From contig JBGVNP010000057.1 in NCBI GenBank assembly GCA_045125655.1, positions 1 to 35,551 on the forward strand: a stretch of DNA of 35,551 bases, read 5' to 3'. This stretch comes from RGIG4608 sp045125655 (lineage in GTDB: Bacteria; Bacillota; Clostridia; Oscillospirales; CAG-272). Positions 14,527 to 23,167 of the stretch are shown here, one piece after another (within the stretch, counting starts at the first letter, position 1; the number at the start of each line of letters is the position of its first letter). The notes under the pieces are model-generated. The model made no database searches. It had not been told where the DNA came from and saw nothing but the letters and a program-made list of their open reading frames with translations. The position numbers were made by a program, and so were the translations under genes.

Positions 14527-15708
14527 TTATTCAGAATAGATCATTTGGTTATCGGGGATATCCTCACCCTCACCAACCGTATTATCTGCGCCAATAACTG
14601 TTATGCCTTCAGCATTTTCCTTGGGTCTGCCTACTCTTGCTCCCTTACCGACTGTAACGTCGGAATCGAGTATTGAATATTCAACGGTAGCGCCCTCTCC
14701 AATAGTTACGTGATGCATAAGAACTGAATCGCGAACAACTGCTCCCTTTTCAACCGTTACGCCGTAGCCAAGGATGGAATTTATAACCGTTCCATGAATC
14801 TCGCAACCCTCGGTGATAGAGGAGTTTTCAATAATTGCATCTCCACCTACATACTGAGGTGCCTCGTTTTCGTGACGTGAATATATTCTTGTACCTTCAT
14901 TCAATTCAAGCATGGGCTTTTCACCAAGAAGGTCCATATTGGCTTCCCAAAGAGAAGCAATCGTTCCAACGTCTTTCCAATATCCCTCAAAGCCGTAAGC
15001 AAACATTCTTTCGCCGTTTGCAAGCATATTGGGAATGATATTTTTACCGAAGTCGTTGCTGGAATTGGGATCTGCCTCGTCTTCTGTGAGATATTTATAA
15101 AGCTTTTCTGCGGTGAAGATATAGATACCCATGGAAGCAAGGTTGCTTTCGGGATTCTTGGGCTTCTCCGAGAATTTATAGATAGAGTTATCGGGATTAA
15201 CGCTCATAATACCGAAGCGGCTCGCTTCCTCCATAGGAACCTGAAGGACAGCTATAGTGCAGTCTGAATTATTTGCCTTATGGTACTGGAGCATCTTGTT
15301 ATAATCCATTGTGTATATGTGGTCACCGGAAAGGATGAGCACGTACTCTGCCTGATATCTCTTGATAAATTCAAGATTCTGGTAAATAGCATTTGCAGTT
15401 CCCTTATACCAATCCGAGCCACTAAAGCCCTGGTATGGAGGAAGGATGGATACGCCTCCGTAGGTTCTGTCAAGATCCCAAGGAAGTCCGTTTCCTATGT
15501 ATTCATTAAGCACGAGGGGTTGATACTGTGTGAGAACACCAACGGTATCCACACCTGAGTTGATACAGTTTGAAAGCGGAAAGTCAATGATTCTGAATTT
15601 TCCTCCAAATGAAACTGCGGGTTTTGCGGTTTTCTTGGTAAGCGCGTAAAGTCTTGAGCCCTGTCCGCCTGCTAAAAGCATAGCAACACATTCTTTTTTC
15701 TTAAACAT
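14527..15708 (-). CDS. glgC: Glucose-1-phosphate adenylyltransferase, catalytic subunit
   Basis: A 393-residue ADP-glucose pyrophosphorylase, the committed step of glycogen synthesis: glucose 1-phosphate plus ATP gives ADP-glucose. The pyrophosphorylase loop LLAGGQGSRLYALTKKTAKP is intact. It is followed by FGGKFRIIDFPLSNCINSG, WYKGTANAIYQN, LSGDHIYTMDY with the metal-binding Asp, and FSEKPKNP. The C-terminal half carries the left-handed beta helix (VINSILGYGVTVEKGAVV, DSVLMHHVTIGEGATV). It is the first gene of the operon. The ATG at 15708 is kept although AGGGAGA is about 12 bases upstream, a longer than usual spacing; a TTG nearer to it is out of frame. The leader from the promoter is about 65 nt. 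Confidence 0.98.
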   Translation of the reverse strand: MFKKKECVAMLLAGGQGSRLYALTKKTAKPAVSFGGKFRIIDFPLSNCINSGVDTVGVLTQYQPLVLNEYIGNGLPWDLDRTYGGVSILPPYQGFSGSDWYKGTANAIYQNLEFIKRYQAEYVLILSGDHIYTMDYNKMLQYHKANNSDCTIAVLQVPMEEASRFGIMSVNPDNSIYKFSEKPKNPESNLASMGIYIFTAEKLYKYLTEDEADPNSSNDFGKNIIPNMLANGERMFAYGFEGYWKDVGTIASLWEANMDLLGEKPMLELNEGTRIYSRHENEAPQYVGGDAIIENSSITEGCEIHGTVINSILGYGVTVEKGAVVRDSVLMHHVTIGEGATVEYSILDSDVTVGKGARVGRPKENAEGITVIGADNTVGEGEDIPDNQMIYSE

Positions 15709-15780
15709 AATATCAAGAATCTCCCTTCATAGTTTGTGGCATAACTCTATATAAATATATAGGCATAGTCATACATTGTT

Positions 15781-15809
15781 ATTATAGTACGAAACCGTTA
15801 TTTTTTCAA
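15781..15809 (-). promoter_or_regulatory. Promoter of the glycogen operon
   Basis: TTGAAA (15804-15809) and TATAAT (15781-15786) on the minus strand are 17 bases apart. It stands back to back with the holB promoter, about 115 bases away. Confidence 0.8.
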
Positions 15810-15923
15810 GTGTTTTTTTTAGATTTTTGCCTTTTTGGTAATATTACACAAAATGCGGAATTTTTTTCTTTTTTTCAAGCTAATTAGATGGATTTTTTCG
15901 GCATTTTTACATTTTTACACCTA

Positions 15924-15952
15924 TTGACATCCCTAAAAATATTTGATATAAT
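15924..15952 (+). promoter_or_regulatory. Promoter of the holB-ricT operon
   Basis: TTGACA (15924-15929) and TATAAT (15947-15952) are 17 bases apart, a full consensus sigma-A promoter. The start point would be near 15959, only about 25 bases before the ATG. Confidence 0.85.
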
Positions 15953-15983
15953 TATTATATATTGCTTGAAGGGGGACACTTTG

Positions 15984-17021
15984 ATGAACAATAACTTTAA
16001 AGGTATTATAGCCAATGAAGAGCTTTGCAATCATTTTGCATCCTCGATAAAAAGCAATTCTCTTTCTCACGCCTTTATTTTGCTCGGTGCCAAAGGCACG
16101 GGAAAGCACAAGCTTGCTCGTCTTATTGCCGCCGCGCTTAATTGCGAGAGCAAGAATGAAAGCTCATCTCCCCTGCCTTGCTGCGAATGCAATTCCTGCA
16201 GAAAAATATTACAAAATAATTCTGCCGATGTTATCACGGTATCGCGCGAAGATGATAGAGCAACTCTCGGTGTTGATCCGATAAGATACATCAAAGAGGA
16301 CGTTGCCTATTATCCAAACGACGGCAGCTTCAAGGTGTATATCATTGAGGATGCTCACACAATGACCCCTCAGGCGCAAAACGCCTTTCTTCTCACACTT
16401 GAGGAGCCGCCCACTTACGCGGTGTTTATCCTTCTTTGTGAGCATACGGAAAATATGCTCGAAACGGTCAAAAGCCGTGCCCCGATACTCAGAATGCGAG
16501 TACCTAAAAAGGAAGAGGCGCTTGAATATCTTATTGCTGAGCATCCGAATGCGAGAAGCTTTATAAAAAATTCTCCCGAGGAATTTGACCAGATATATAT
16601 GGCATCGGGTGGCAGCATTGGAAGGATTCTTAAACTTATCAACTCAAGCGAAAAAAAGAATCTTCTTCAAAGCAGACAACTAACTGAGCAATTCATCGAG
16701 GCGGTAGCTCACCGCACGATTGCGCGGGATTTTGCACAGATCAGTTCATCACTCGTTCAGAAAAAGGATGAGAGAGAAAAGGTCATTTCCCAGCTTTTAG
16801 AGATCCAGTCGGCTCTGCGCGATATTATGGCTATCAAAAAGGCGGACAAGCCGCAGATGATCTTTTTTACCGATCCTCAGTATGCAGAGGAGCTTTCCTA
16901 TTCATTTTCTGTGCAAAAGATAGCAGAAATGATACAAAGCATTGAATATGCAAGACTTGCCCTTATAAAAAATGCAAACGTTAAGCTGACGATAACAAAT
17001 CTTCTCAGCGGTTTTATATAA
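15984..17021 (+). CDS. holB: DNA polymerase III delta' subunit
   Basis: A 345-residue AAA+ protein of the clamp-loader delta' family, which helps load the sliding clamp at the replication fork. The Walker A-like loop GAKGTGKHKLAR is near residue 35. A cysteine cluster (C54, C66, C67, C69, C72) matches the zinc module of DnaX/HolB proteins. VYIIEDAHTMTPQAQNAFLLTLEEPP is the Walker B region, with EDAH in place of DEAD-like residues. VKSRAPI is the SRC-like sensor. The ATG at 15984 has AGGGGG 9 bases upstream; an earlier in-frame ATG lies upstream of the promoter and is ignored. Only 11 bases separate it from ricT, the same order as in Bacillus subtilis. A DnaX gamma/tau assignment is ruled out by the short C-terminus. 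Confidence 0.92.
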   Translation: MNNNFKGIIANEELCNHFASSIKSNSLSHAFILLGAKGTGKHKLARLIAAALNCESKNESSSPLPCCECNSCRKILQNNSADVITVSREDDRATLGVDPIRYIKEDVAYYPNDGSFKVYIIEDAHTMTPQAQNAFLLTLEEPPTYAVFILLCEHTENMLETVKSRAPILRMRVPKKEEALEYLIAEHPNARSFIKNSPEEFDQIYMASGGSIGRILKLINSSEKKNLLQSRQLTEQFIEAVAHRTIARDFAQISSSLVQKKDEREKVISQLLEIQSALRDIMAIKKADKPQMIFFTDPQYAEELSYSFSVQKIAEMIQSIEYARLALIKNANVKLTITNLLSGFI

Positions 17022-17032
17022 CGGAGTTAAAT

Positions 17033-18109
17033 ATGGAAAACAACAATCAAAACAAAAAGAACAATAAAAAAAGATTTAACCGCCATCACGGAAAGCGTAA
17101 GCCCAAGGCGGAAAATCCAAATACCCAAAATAACGAAGAGCTTGTTGAAGAGCTTGAGGTAAAGGAAGAAGCAATTTTTGAAGAATCCAATGAAAATTTG
17201 GAATTTTTAGAGGATATGTTCCCTGATGACATTCAGTCTGCTTCACCCAAAAAGGAGCCTGCAGAAGATGAAGAGCAGGTGGAGGTAGTCGGTGTAAGAT
17301 TTAAAAAGGTCGGCAAGGTCTATTACTTTGCCCCCGACGGAGTACAGGCACAAAAGGGCGATTTTGCCATTGTTGACACTGCTCGCGGCCCTGAGTTTGG
17401 AGAGGTATTTATCTCCAACAAAACAGTGGGAATTTCAGAGATAGTTCCCCCTCTCAGATCGGTGATACGTCTTGCAACTCCCGATGATGTTCTTCACAAT
17501 GAAGAAAACAACAAAAAAGAAAAAGATGCTTTTGGCATCTGCCTTGAGCAGATCGCCAAGCACGAGCTTGATATGAAGCTCGTTGATGCACAATATACCT
17601 TTGATAACAGCAAGCTCCTCTTCTATTTCACAAGCGCAGGACGTGTTGACTTCCGTGATCTTGTAAAGGATCTTGCATCCATATTCAGAACGAGAATCGA
17701 GCTTCGCCAGATCGGTATTCGCGATGAGGCAAAGCTTATAGGTGGTCTTGGCGCTTGCGGACGTCCGCTTTGCTGCGCTACCTTCCTTTCCGATTTTGTT
17801 CAGGTATCAATTAAGATGGCAAAGGAACAAGGACTCTTCCTCAACTCCTCAAAGATTTCGGGAACCTGCGGCAGACTTATGTGCTGTTTAAGATATGAGC
17901 AGGATACCTATGAATACGAGATCGCCCGTACTCCTGCAGTAGATTCAACAGTTAAAACTCCCGACGGAGTTGGCACTGTAACCGAATCGCATCCCCTTTC
18001 GGGAATGCTCAAGGTAAGAATCGACGATAAGGATGAGAGCACTATAAAAATCTATCACCGAGATAACGTGAAGCTCATCCACTCCCAGAAGAAAGTGGAC
18101 AAGGAATAA
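17033..18109 (+). CDS. ricT: RicT/YaaT, PSP1-domain iron-sulfur regulator
   Basis: A 358-residue PSP1 C-terminal-domain protein. In Bacillus subtilis RicT joins RicA and RicF in an Fe-S complex that promotes RNase Y-dependent mRNA maturation and development. Residues 1-80 are a disordered, highly charged tail: first Lys/Asn/Arg rich, then strongly acidic. This tail is longer than I would expect from the Bacillus protein. The PSP1 core runs from about 85 to 230. The cysteine motifs LGACGRPLCCATF and SGTCGRLMCCLRYEQ (about 240-285) are the expected cluster ligands. It follows holB by 11 bases and ends before the ferredoxin promoter. ricA and ricF are not in the window. Confidence 0.93.
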   Translation: MENNNQNKKNNKKRFNRHHGKRKPKAENPNTQNNEELVEELEVKEEAIFEESNENLEFLEDMFPDDIQSASPKKEPAEDEEQVEVVGVRFKKVGKVYYFAPDGVQAQKGDFAIVDTARGPEFGEVFISNKTVGISEIVPPLRSVIRLATPDDVLHNEENNKKEKDAFGICLEQIAKHELDMKLVDAQYTFDNSKLLFYFTSAGRVDFRDLVKDLASIFRTRIELRQIGIRDEAKLIGGLGACGRPLCCATFLSDFVQVSIKMAKEQGLFLNSSKISGTCGRLMCCLRYEQDTYEYEIARTPAVDSTVKTPDGVGTVTESHPLSGMLKVRIDDKDESTIKIYHRDNVKLIHSQKKVDKE

Positions 18110-18136
18110 TTTTTTTGAATTATTTTCTAAAAGGAC

Positions 18137-18166
18137 TTGAAAAATCATGCTTAGGTGTGTTATAAT
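18137..18166 (+). promoter_or_regulatory. Ferredoxin promoter
   Basis: TTGAAA (18137-18142) and TATAAT (18161-18166) are 18 bases apart, giving a leader of about 25 nt before the ferredoxin ATG. Confidence 0.75.
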
Positions 18167-18197
18167 AGTTTATCAATACTAATTGGAGGTATTTATC

Positions 18198-18368
18198 ATG
18201 GCTTATAAGATTACTGATGCTTGCATCGCATGCGGTGCTTGTGCTGACGCTTGCCCCTGCGGTGCTATCACTGAGGGTGACGGCATGTATGTAATTGATC
18301 CTGATGCATGCGCTGAGTGCGGTGCTTGCGCTGACGTTTGCCCTGTAGGAGCTCCCGTTCAGGAATAA
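18198..18368 (+). CDS. 2[4Fe-4S] ferredoxin, clostridial type
   Basis: A 56-residue electron carrier with two [4Fe-4S] cubanes. The first motif has C9, C12, C15 and C19 (CIACGACADACP). The second has C38, C41, C44 and C48 (CAECGACADVCP). A ninth cysteine, C21, follows the first motif. The length is that of classical clostridial ferredoxins, which accept electrons from pyruvate:ferredoxin oxidoreductase and feed hydrogenase or NADH formation. GGAGG lies 7 bases before the ATG, and the gene has its own promoter and a strong terminator, consistent with high single-gene expression. Its place between ricT and a tRNA methyltransferase could also mean that it serves Fe-S enzymes nearby, such as the TtcA-like protein; that is inference. 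Confidence 0.97.
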   Translation: MAYKITDACIACGACADACPCGAITEGDGMYVIDPDACAECGACADVCPVGAPVQE

Positions 18369-18389
18369 TCCGATTACATTTAAAAAGAT

Positions 18390-18419
18390 ACGGAGCAGCC
18401 TTTCTGCTCCGTGTTTTTT
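18390..18419 (+). terminator. Ferredoxin terminator
   Basis: ACGGAGCAG and CTGCTCCGT form a perfect 9-bp stem with a 5-base loop, followed by GTTTTTT. The next gene starts 17 bases later with no clear promoter between, so the terminator is probably leaky. Confidence 0.85.
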
Positions 18420-18435
18420 AGTTTTGGAGGTTGCT

Positions 18436-19185
18436 ATGAATGACATATTACTTAACGGCGAGACATTGACCGAGGTCAACGAGAGCATCCAGCTCATACA
18501 GAAATCTAACGGACTGACCTTTGGCACGGATGCTTTTTTGCTCGCGTCCTTTGTCAAGGCACAAAAAAGTGGAATTGCCGTTGAGCTTGGAGGCGGTACC
18601 GGCATCATTTCGATCCTCTCTGCCTCAAGGGAAAAATTTAAAAAGATATATTGCGTTGAGATACAGGAAAGCTTTGCAGATATTATTGAGAGAAATGCAA
18701 GGATCAATGAGCTTGATAAAAAGATAGAGGCCGTTCACGCCGATATCAGAAGCATTAGTGCCGCAAGTATAGGTTGCGAGGTGGATGCGGTCTTTTCCAA
18801 TCCTCCTTATATGAAAACTGACAGCGGAAAAAGAAACGAGTACGATGAAAAATACATCGCGCGCCACGAGGTATGCGGCGACATAAGTGATTTTTGTGCC
18901 TGTGCCAAGCGCCTTCTAAAGCACAGTGGTTACTTTTACTGCGTCTTTCGTCCTGATAGACTTACGGATCTTATCTGTGCCATGCGTGAAAACAACTTGG
19001 AGCCCAAAAGGATGTGCTTTGTTCACGCAAACACATTTAGCGCTCCGTCAATGGTGCTCGTGCAAGCAAAAAAGGGCGCGGCATCGGGAATTAACGTTGA
19101 AGAGCCACTATTTCTTAATCTTGACGATGATCCCAAGAAGCTCACAAAAAGAGCACAAAAAATATACGAGGAATGTAATTTTTAA
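18436..19185 (+). CDS. tRNA1(Val) adenine-37 N6-methyltransferase-like (TrmN6/YabB family)
   Basis: A 249-residue class I SAM methyltransferase of the YfiC/YabB family, which methylates N6 of A37 in tRNA1(Val). LTFGTDAFLLASF is the family entry motif, followed by the SAM loop VELGGGTGIISI (about 49-60), CVEIQESF and VFSNPPYMK (about 115-123), with the NPPY catalytic motif of N6-adenine methylases. The ATG at 18436 is chosen for GGAGG 5 bases upstream; a TTG four codons earlier has none. It shares one base with the next gene (TAATG). In Bacillus subtilis the corresponding gene also follows holB-ricT, which supports the call. Target specificity is inferred from the family. Confidence 0.88.
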   Translation: MNDILLNGETLTEVNESIQLIQKSNGLTFGTDAFLLASFVKAQKSGIAVELGGGTGIISILSASREKFKKIYCVEIQESFADIIERNARINELDKKIEAVHADIRSISAASIGCEVDAVFSNPPYMKTDSGKRNEYDEKYIARHEVCGDISDFCACAKRLLKHSGYFYCVFRPDRLTDLICAMRENNLEPKRMCFVHANTFSAPSMVLVQAKKGAASGINVEEPLFLNLDDDPKKLTKRAQKIYEECNF

Positions 19186-19955
19186 TGAAGGAACTTAAAA
19201 GAATTTTAAGCTATACAAGGCGCGCAGTCGATGACTATGCGATGATAGAAGAGGGCGACAAAATTGCTGTTGGTGTTTCTGCCGGCAAGGACTCTCTTGC
19301 CCTTCTCTACGCGCTTGCAGAGATGAGAAGATTTTATCCAAAGAAATATGAGCTTATTGCTATAACCGTCGATATGGGATTCCCGAATACAAGCTTTGAC
19401 GGAATAAAAGCTCTGTGTGAAAAATTGGATGTTGAATACCATATTGCACCTACCCAAATATATCAGATAATTTTTGAAGAAAGAAAAGAAAAAAGCCCCT
19501 GCTCTCTTTGTGCAAAGATGCGCCGCGGCGTGCTCTACAACACCGCCAAGGAGCTTGGATGCAACAAGGTAGCTCTCGGTCATCATTTCGACGATGCCAT
19601 TGAAACCTTTATGCTCAATCTTTTCTTCGAGGGGAGGATCGGATGCTTTTCTCCCGTTACATATCTTTCAAGGATTGATCTAACTATGATCCGTCCCCTT
19701 CTCTATGCGAGCGAAAAAAGTGTCCGTCAGTTTGCGGATAAGGCAGAATTGCCCGTTGTAAAATCCACTTGTCCTGCGGACGGAAATACCGAGCGCGAGG
19801 AGATGAAAACCCTTCTTCGTGAGCTTGATATAAAGCACAAGGGACTCCGTTACCGAATATTCGGCGCTATGCAACGCGGAGAGATAGACGGCTTTAAGAT
19901 TGCAAGCTCAATGGACGGCATAAAAGAATATGATGAGGAAAACGAAAATGAATAA
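19185..19955 (+). CDS. TtcA-like PP-loop tRNA thiolation enzyme
   Basis: A 256-residue PP-loop ATPase of the TtcA family. TtcA converts cytidine 32 of tRNA to 2-thiocytidine by adenylating the base and using a [4Fe-4S] cluster and a sulfur donor. The PP-loop is SAGKDS (32-37). C106 and C109 (PCSLC) and C196 (STCPADG) match the three cluster-binding cysteines of TtcA. GHHFDDAIETFMLNLFFEG is the second conserved ATPase-side motif. The start codon overlaps the stop of the methyltransferase gene and the C-terminus overlaps nnrD, so translation is coupled. Lysidine synthetase TilS is the main alternative, but the cysteine pattern argues against it. The substrate tRNA in this organism is not known. 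Confidence 0.88.
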   Translation: MKELKRILSYTRRAVDDYAMIEEGDKIAVGVSAGKDSLALLYALAEMRRFYPKKYELIAITVDMGFPNTSFDGIKALCEKLDVEYHIAPTQIYQIIFEERKEKSPCSLCAKMRRGVLYNTAKELGCNKVALGHHFDDAIETFMLNLFFEGRIGCFSPVTYLSRIDLTMIRPLLYASEKSVRQFADKAELPVVKSTCPADGNTEREEMKTLLRELDIKHKGLRYRIFGAMQRGEIDGFKIASSMDGIKEYDEENENE

Positions 19956-20802
19956 TTTTTCATATTCCCGCGAGGACATTAAAAAATTACTCCCCAAAAG
20001 AGAGCAAAAATCACACAAGGGTACTTACGGACGAGTTCTTATAATTGGCGGTGCGCCCTGTATGGCAGGTGCTCCGAGCTTTTCTGCTCGCGCGGCTTAT
20101 CGCGTGGGATGTGGGCTTGTAGAGATCTTCACACACAAGAAAAACATAGTCATTTTGCAAACTCTCGTGCCCGAGGCGGTTCTTTCCGTATGGAATGAAG
20201 ATATAGATTTTTTGGCACTTGCTGGATCCATAAAAAAAGCCGATGCAATAGCCATCGGAATGGGACTTTCAACAAGTGAAAAAGCACTTGAAATATTAAA
20301 ATTCACACTTGAAAAAGCGGATTGCCCTTTGGTAATTGATGCCGATGCACTCAATTTGATAGCAAAAAACAAGGAGCTTTTTAAGCTCGCAAAATCCCCT
20401 CTTATTATCACTCCTCATCCAATGGAAATGTCAAGAATCACCAATATTGAGGTAGGTGAAATTATAAAAAATATACCTTATTTTGCTCAAAATTTTGCCG
20501 ACCAAAACGGGCTTATTTGCGTTCTCAAGGATCACAATACCGCGGTTGCAATTCCTAACGGAGATAAAATATATATCAATCAAAGTGGCAATAGCGGAAT
20601 GGCAACGGGCGGTAGCGGTGACGTACTTGACGGTATCATCGCAGGACTTTTGGCGCAAGGAACAGAGCCATATACTGCGGCGACGCTCGGTGTTTATCTT
20701 CACGGTCTTGCAGGCGAGCTTGCAAGCGAGATGCTCTCTGAATATTCGGTAATGGCAAGTGATATAGTCGAAGCATTACCCGATATTTTGATCAATATAT
20801 AA
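19948..20802 (+). CDS. nnrD: ADP-dependent (S)-NAD(P)H-hydrate dehydratase
   Basis: A 284-residue ribokinase-fold enzyme that repairs hydrated NADH and NADPH, using ADP to drive the dehydration. Signature segments are KGTYGRVLIIGGAPCMAGAP near residue 30, IAIGMGLS, PLVIDADALNLIA, IITPHPMEMSRI and NSGMATGGSGDVLDGIIAGL near residue 210. The protein contains only the dehydratase domain; the NnrE epimerase part often fused to it is absent here. The ATG at 19948 has GAGGAAAAC upstream and overlaps the previous gene by 8 bases; an upstream ATG in frame has no ribosome binding site. A bidirectional terminator follows directly. Its link to the tRNA genes appears to be operon context only. Confidence 0.93.
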   Translation: MNNFSYSREDIKKLLPKREQKSHKGTYGRVLIIGGAPCMAGAPSFSARAAYRVGCGLVEIFTHKKNIVILQTLVPEAVLSVWNEDIDFLALAGSIKKADAIAIGMGLSTSEKALEILKFTLEKADCPLVIDADALNLIAKNKELFKLAKSPLIITPHPMEMSRITNIEVGEIIKNIPYFAQNFADQNGLICVLKDHNTAVAIPNGDKIYINQSGNSGMATGGSGDVLDGIIAGLLAQGTEPYTAATLGVYLHGLAGELASEMLSEYSVMASDIVEALPDILINI

Positions 20803-20807
20803 AACAT

Positions 20808-20844
20808 AAAAAATAGCAACCGACTTTTGCGGTTGCTATTTTTT
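20808..20844. terminator. Bidirectional terminator between nnrD and the clpE-like gene
   Basis: AAAAAATAGCAACCG and CGGTTGCTATTTTTT form a 15-bp stem with a 7-base loop, with T runs in both directions. It serves both converging operons. Confidence 0.9.
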
Positions 20845-20845
20845 A

Positions 20846-23155
20846 TTACATACAAGTAACTTCAATTTTATCGTCTTTAACGCCGATATATACCTTTGAA
20901 ATGGTGCGGTTATAGTCTGCTATCACCTTTTCAGCGATGGCATCCTCAATATGAGTCTGGATAAATCTTCTCATATTTCTTGCGCCAAATTTTGCAGAAT
21001 AGGATTTTTCGCCAACGTATCTCAGCGCCTCATCCGAATAGGTAAGGTCCATTCCCTTTTCCGCAAGTGCGGTCTTAAGCTCATCGAGCATAATTGCCGC
21101 AATTCTTTCAAAATTCTCTTTAGTAAGAGAATTAAAGGTTATTATCTCGTCAACACGGTTGATAAACTCGGGACGGAGGAAGCCCTCAAGCGCTTTCATC
21201 GTACGCGCTTCCTCTACAGAAAGATTGTCCGCAGTTGCAAAGCCCGCTCTTCCCGAAGAATTTGTCGAGCCCGCATTAGTCGTCATAACGAGAATAGTGT
21301 TCTCGAAATTGATCGTTCTTCCCTGCGCATCTGTAACTCTGCCGTCATCAAGTATCTGCAAAAGCACGTTGAGAACGTCGGGATGTGCCTTTTCGATCTC
21401 ATCAAAAAGGACTACCGAATAAGGTCTTCTTCTAATTTTTTCAGTAAGCTGGCCTGCCTCGTCGTATCCGACGTATCCTGGAGGTGCTCCAATTATCTTG
21501 GAAACGGAATGCTTCTCCATAAACTCACTCATATCAAGGCGAATAAGCGTTTCGGGAGAATGGAAAAGATCGTTAGCAAGCTGCTTTACAAGCTCCGTCT
21601 TACCCACACCCGTAGGACCTGCAAAAATGAACGAAACGGGCTTTCTCTTATAAGAAATACCTGCTCTGTTTCTCTTTATAGCACGGCAAATTGAATTAAC
21701 CGCCTTATCCTGTCCTATTATGTGTGATTTCAATCTTTCTTCAAGCTTATCTATCTGCTCATATTCGTTTGCACTGACGGTAAGTGCAGGCACTCCCGTC
21801 CAAGCTTCAACAACATCCGCAAGCTCATCCGTAGTGAGAACTATACTTTCACATTCGCCCTCAAGCGCTTTAAGCTCATCTGCAAGCTTTATCTCGCGTG
21901 ATTTGAGTTTAGCGATCTTTTCATAAGCATCTGCATTTTCAGGAGAATCGGGAGGAGTCGCTTCAAGCGCCTCTCTTTCCTTTTTAATGTCAAGAAGGTT
22001 CTCTCTTATCTCTATGCTTCTGTTAAGTGATGCTGAATTGAGCGAAAGATTTGCCGCTGCCTCATCAAGAAGGTCGATTGCCTTATCGGGCAAATATCTG
22101 TCAGTAATATATCGCTCGGAGAGAACGACTGCACCTCTAAGGATCTCATCGGGTATTTTAATCTGATGGAATGCCTCATAATAGTGCTTTATTCCTTTGA
22201 GCATATCAAGAGTTTCATCGATAGATGGCTCCTCAACCTTTACGGGTTGGAAGCGGCGCTCAAGAGCGGAATCCTTTTCGATATACTTGCGATACTCGTT
22301 AAGTGTGGTAGCACCGATAACCTGTATCTCGCCGCGCGAAAGGGCGGGCTTTAACATATTTGCGGTGCTTACGCTACCCTCACTATTTCCTGCACCGACA
22401 ATGTTATGAACCTCGTCGATAACAAGAATGATATTTCCTGCATCCTTTACCTCTTTTATGAGTCCTAAAAGGCGGCTCTCGTACTGACCGCGGAACTGTG
22501 TTCCCGCAACCAATGCAGTGAGATCGAGGAGGTGAAGCTCCTTATTTTTTAGCTTATAAGGAACTTCTCCTCTTACGATTTTTTGTGCAAGTGCCTCTGC
22601 GATGGCAGTTTTGCCGACACCGGGCTCACCTATAAGGCAAGGATTGTTTTTTTGCCTTCTTGAGAGTATTTGAATTACTCTTGCAAGCTCCTTTTCTCTG
22701 CCGACTATGGCATCAAGCTTGCCCTCACGTGCTTCGCGCGTAAGGTCCTTGCAATAGGCATCTAAAAATTTTCTTTTTTTATTTTCCTTTTGCTTTTCTT
22801 CATTACCCGATCTTGCTCCGTCAACGTTGGGAGAGTTTTCAGGCTTTGAACCAAACAGCTTCTGAAGGTCGATAGCAGGCGCACGCGCCTCCTCGTCATC
22901 GGGATAAGCGTCATCAGTAACGGAAGGAAGGTTCATACCGTCCTCCATCATTTTCGCCATATCATCCTCCATACCCGCAAGCTCATCAGAAGAAATGCCA
23001 AGCTTGTTCATCATATCTCCAAGCATATTATCAAGAGGAAGTCCAAGCTCCTTTGCACACGTGATGCAAACACCCTCGTTCTTTTTCTCTCCGTTCTCAA
23101 GCTTGGTGATGAATACCACTGCCATTCTCTTATGGCATCTTGAACACATTACCAT
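20846..23155 (-). CDS. ClpE-like AAA+ unfoldase with N-terminal zinc finger
   Basis: A 769-residue Hsp100 protein with two AAA+ modules. The N-terminus has a four-cysteine zinc ribbon (C4, C7, C30, C33) as in ClpE, and no double Clp-N repeat. An acidic linker leads to module 1 with GEPGVGKT, LVIDEVHNIVGAG and the arginine finger region. A short coiled middle domain (about 385-440) follows, then module 2 with GPTGVGKT and VVLFDEIEKAHPDV. A GF-containing loop, RAGFATADN, sits where ClpC and ClpE have their ClpP-binding tripeptide, so partnership with ClpP is plausible. It starts 12 bases after cvpA with no clear ribosome binding site, which suggests translational coupling; the ATG two codons later is also possible. 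No ctsR or mcsAB gene adjoins it. Confidence 0.92.
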   Translation of the reverse strand: MVMCSRCHKRMAVVFITKLENGEKKNEGVCITCAKELGLPLDNMLGDMMNKLGISSDELAGMEDDMAKMMEDGMNLPSVTDDAYPDDEEARAPAIDLQKLFGSKPENSPNVDGARSGNEEKQKENKKRKFLDAYCKDLTREAREGKLDAIVGREKELARVIQILSRRQKNNPCLIGEPGVGKTAIAEALAQKIVRGEVPYKLKNKELHLLDLTALVAGTQFRGQYESRLLGLIKEVKDAGNIILVIDEVHNIVGAGNSEGSVSTANMLKPALSRGEIQVIGATTLNEYRKYIEKDSALERRFQPVKVEEPSIDETLDMLKGIKHYYEAFHQIKIPDEILRGAVVLSERYITDRYLPDKAIDLLDEAAANLSLNSASLNRSIEIRENLLDIKKEREALEATPPDSPENADAYEKIAKLKSREIKLADELKALEGECESIVLTTDELADVVEAWTGVPALTVSANEYEQIDKLEERLKSHIIGQDKAVNSICRAIKRNRAGISYKRKPVSFIFAGPTGVGKTELVKQLANDLFHSPETLIRLDMSEFMEKHSVSKIIGAPPGYVGYDEAGQLTEKIRRRPYSVVLFDEIEKAHPDVLNVLLQILDDGRVTDAQGRTINFENTILVMTTNAGSTNSSGRAGFATADNLSVEEARTMKALEGFLRPEFINRVDEIITFNSLTKENFERIAAIMLDELKTALAEKGMDLTYSDEALRYVGEKSYSAKFGARNMRRFIQTHIEDAIAEKVIADYNRTISKVYIGVKDDKIEVTCM

Positions 23156-23167
23156 ATTTTTGCGATA

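Noticed and set aside
15888..15983. Upstream extension of holB
   Set aside because: An in-frame ATG at 15888 would translate through the consensus promoter; the ATG at 15984 has a clear AGGGGG site and matches the family N-terminus.
20951..21694. 247-codon plus-strand frame inside the clpE-like gene
   Set aside because: It is an antisense shadow of a strongly conserved AAA+ gene; no ribosome binding site and no recognisable domain.
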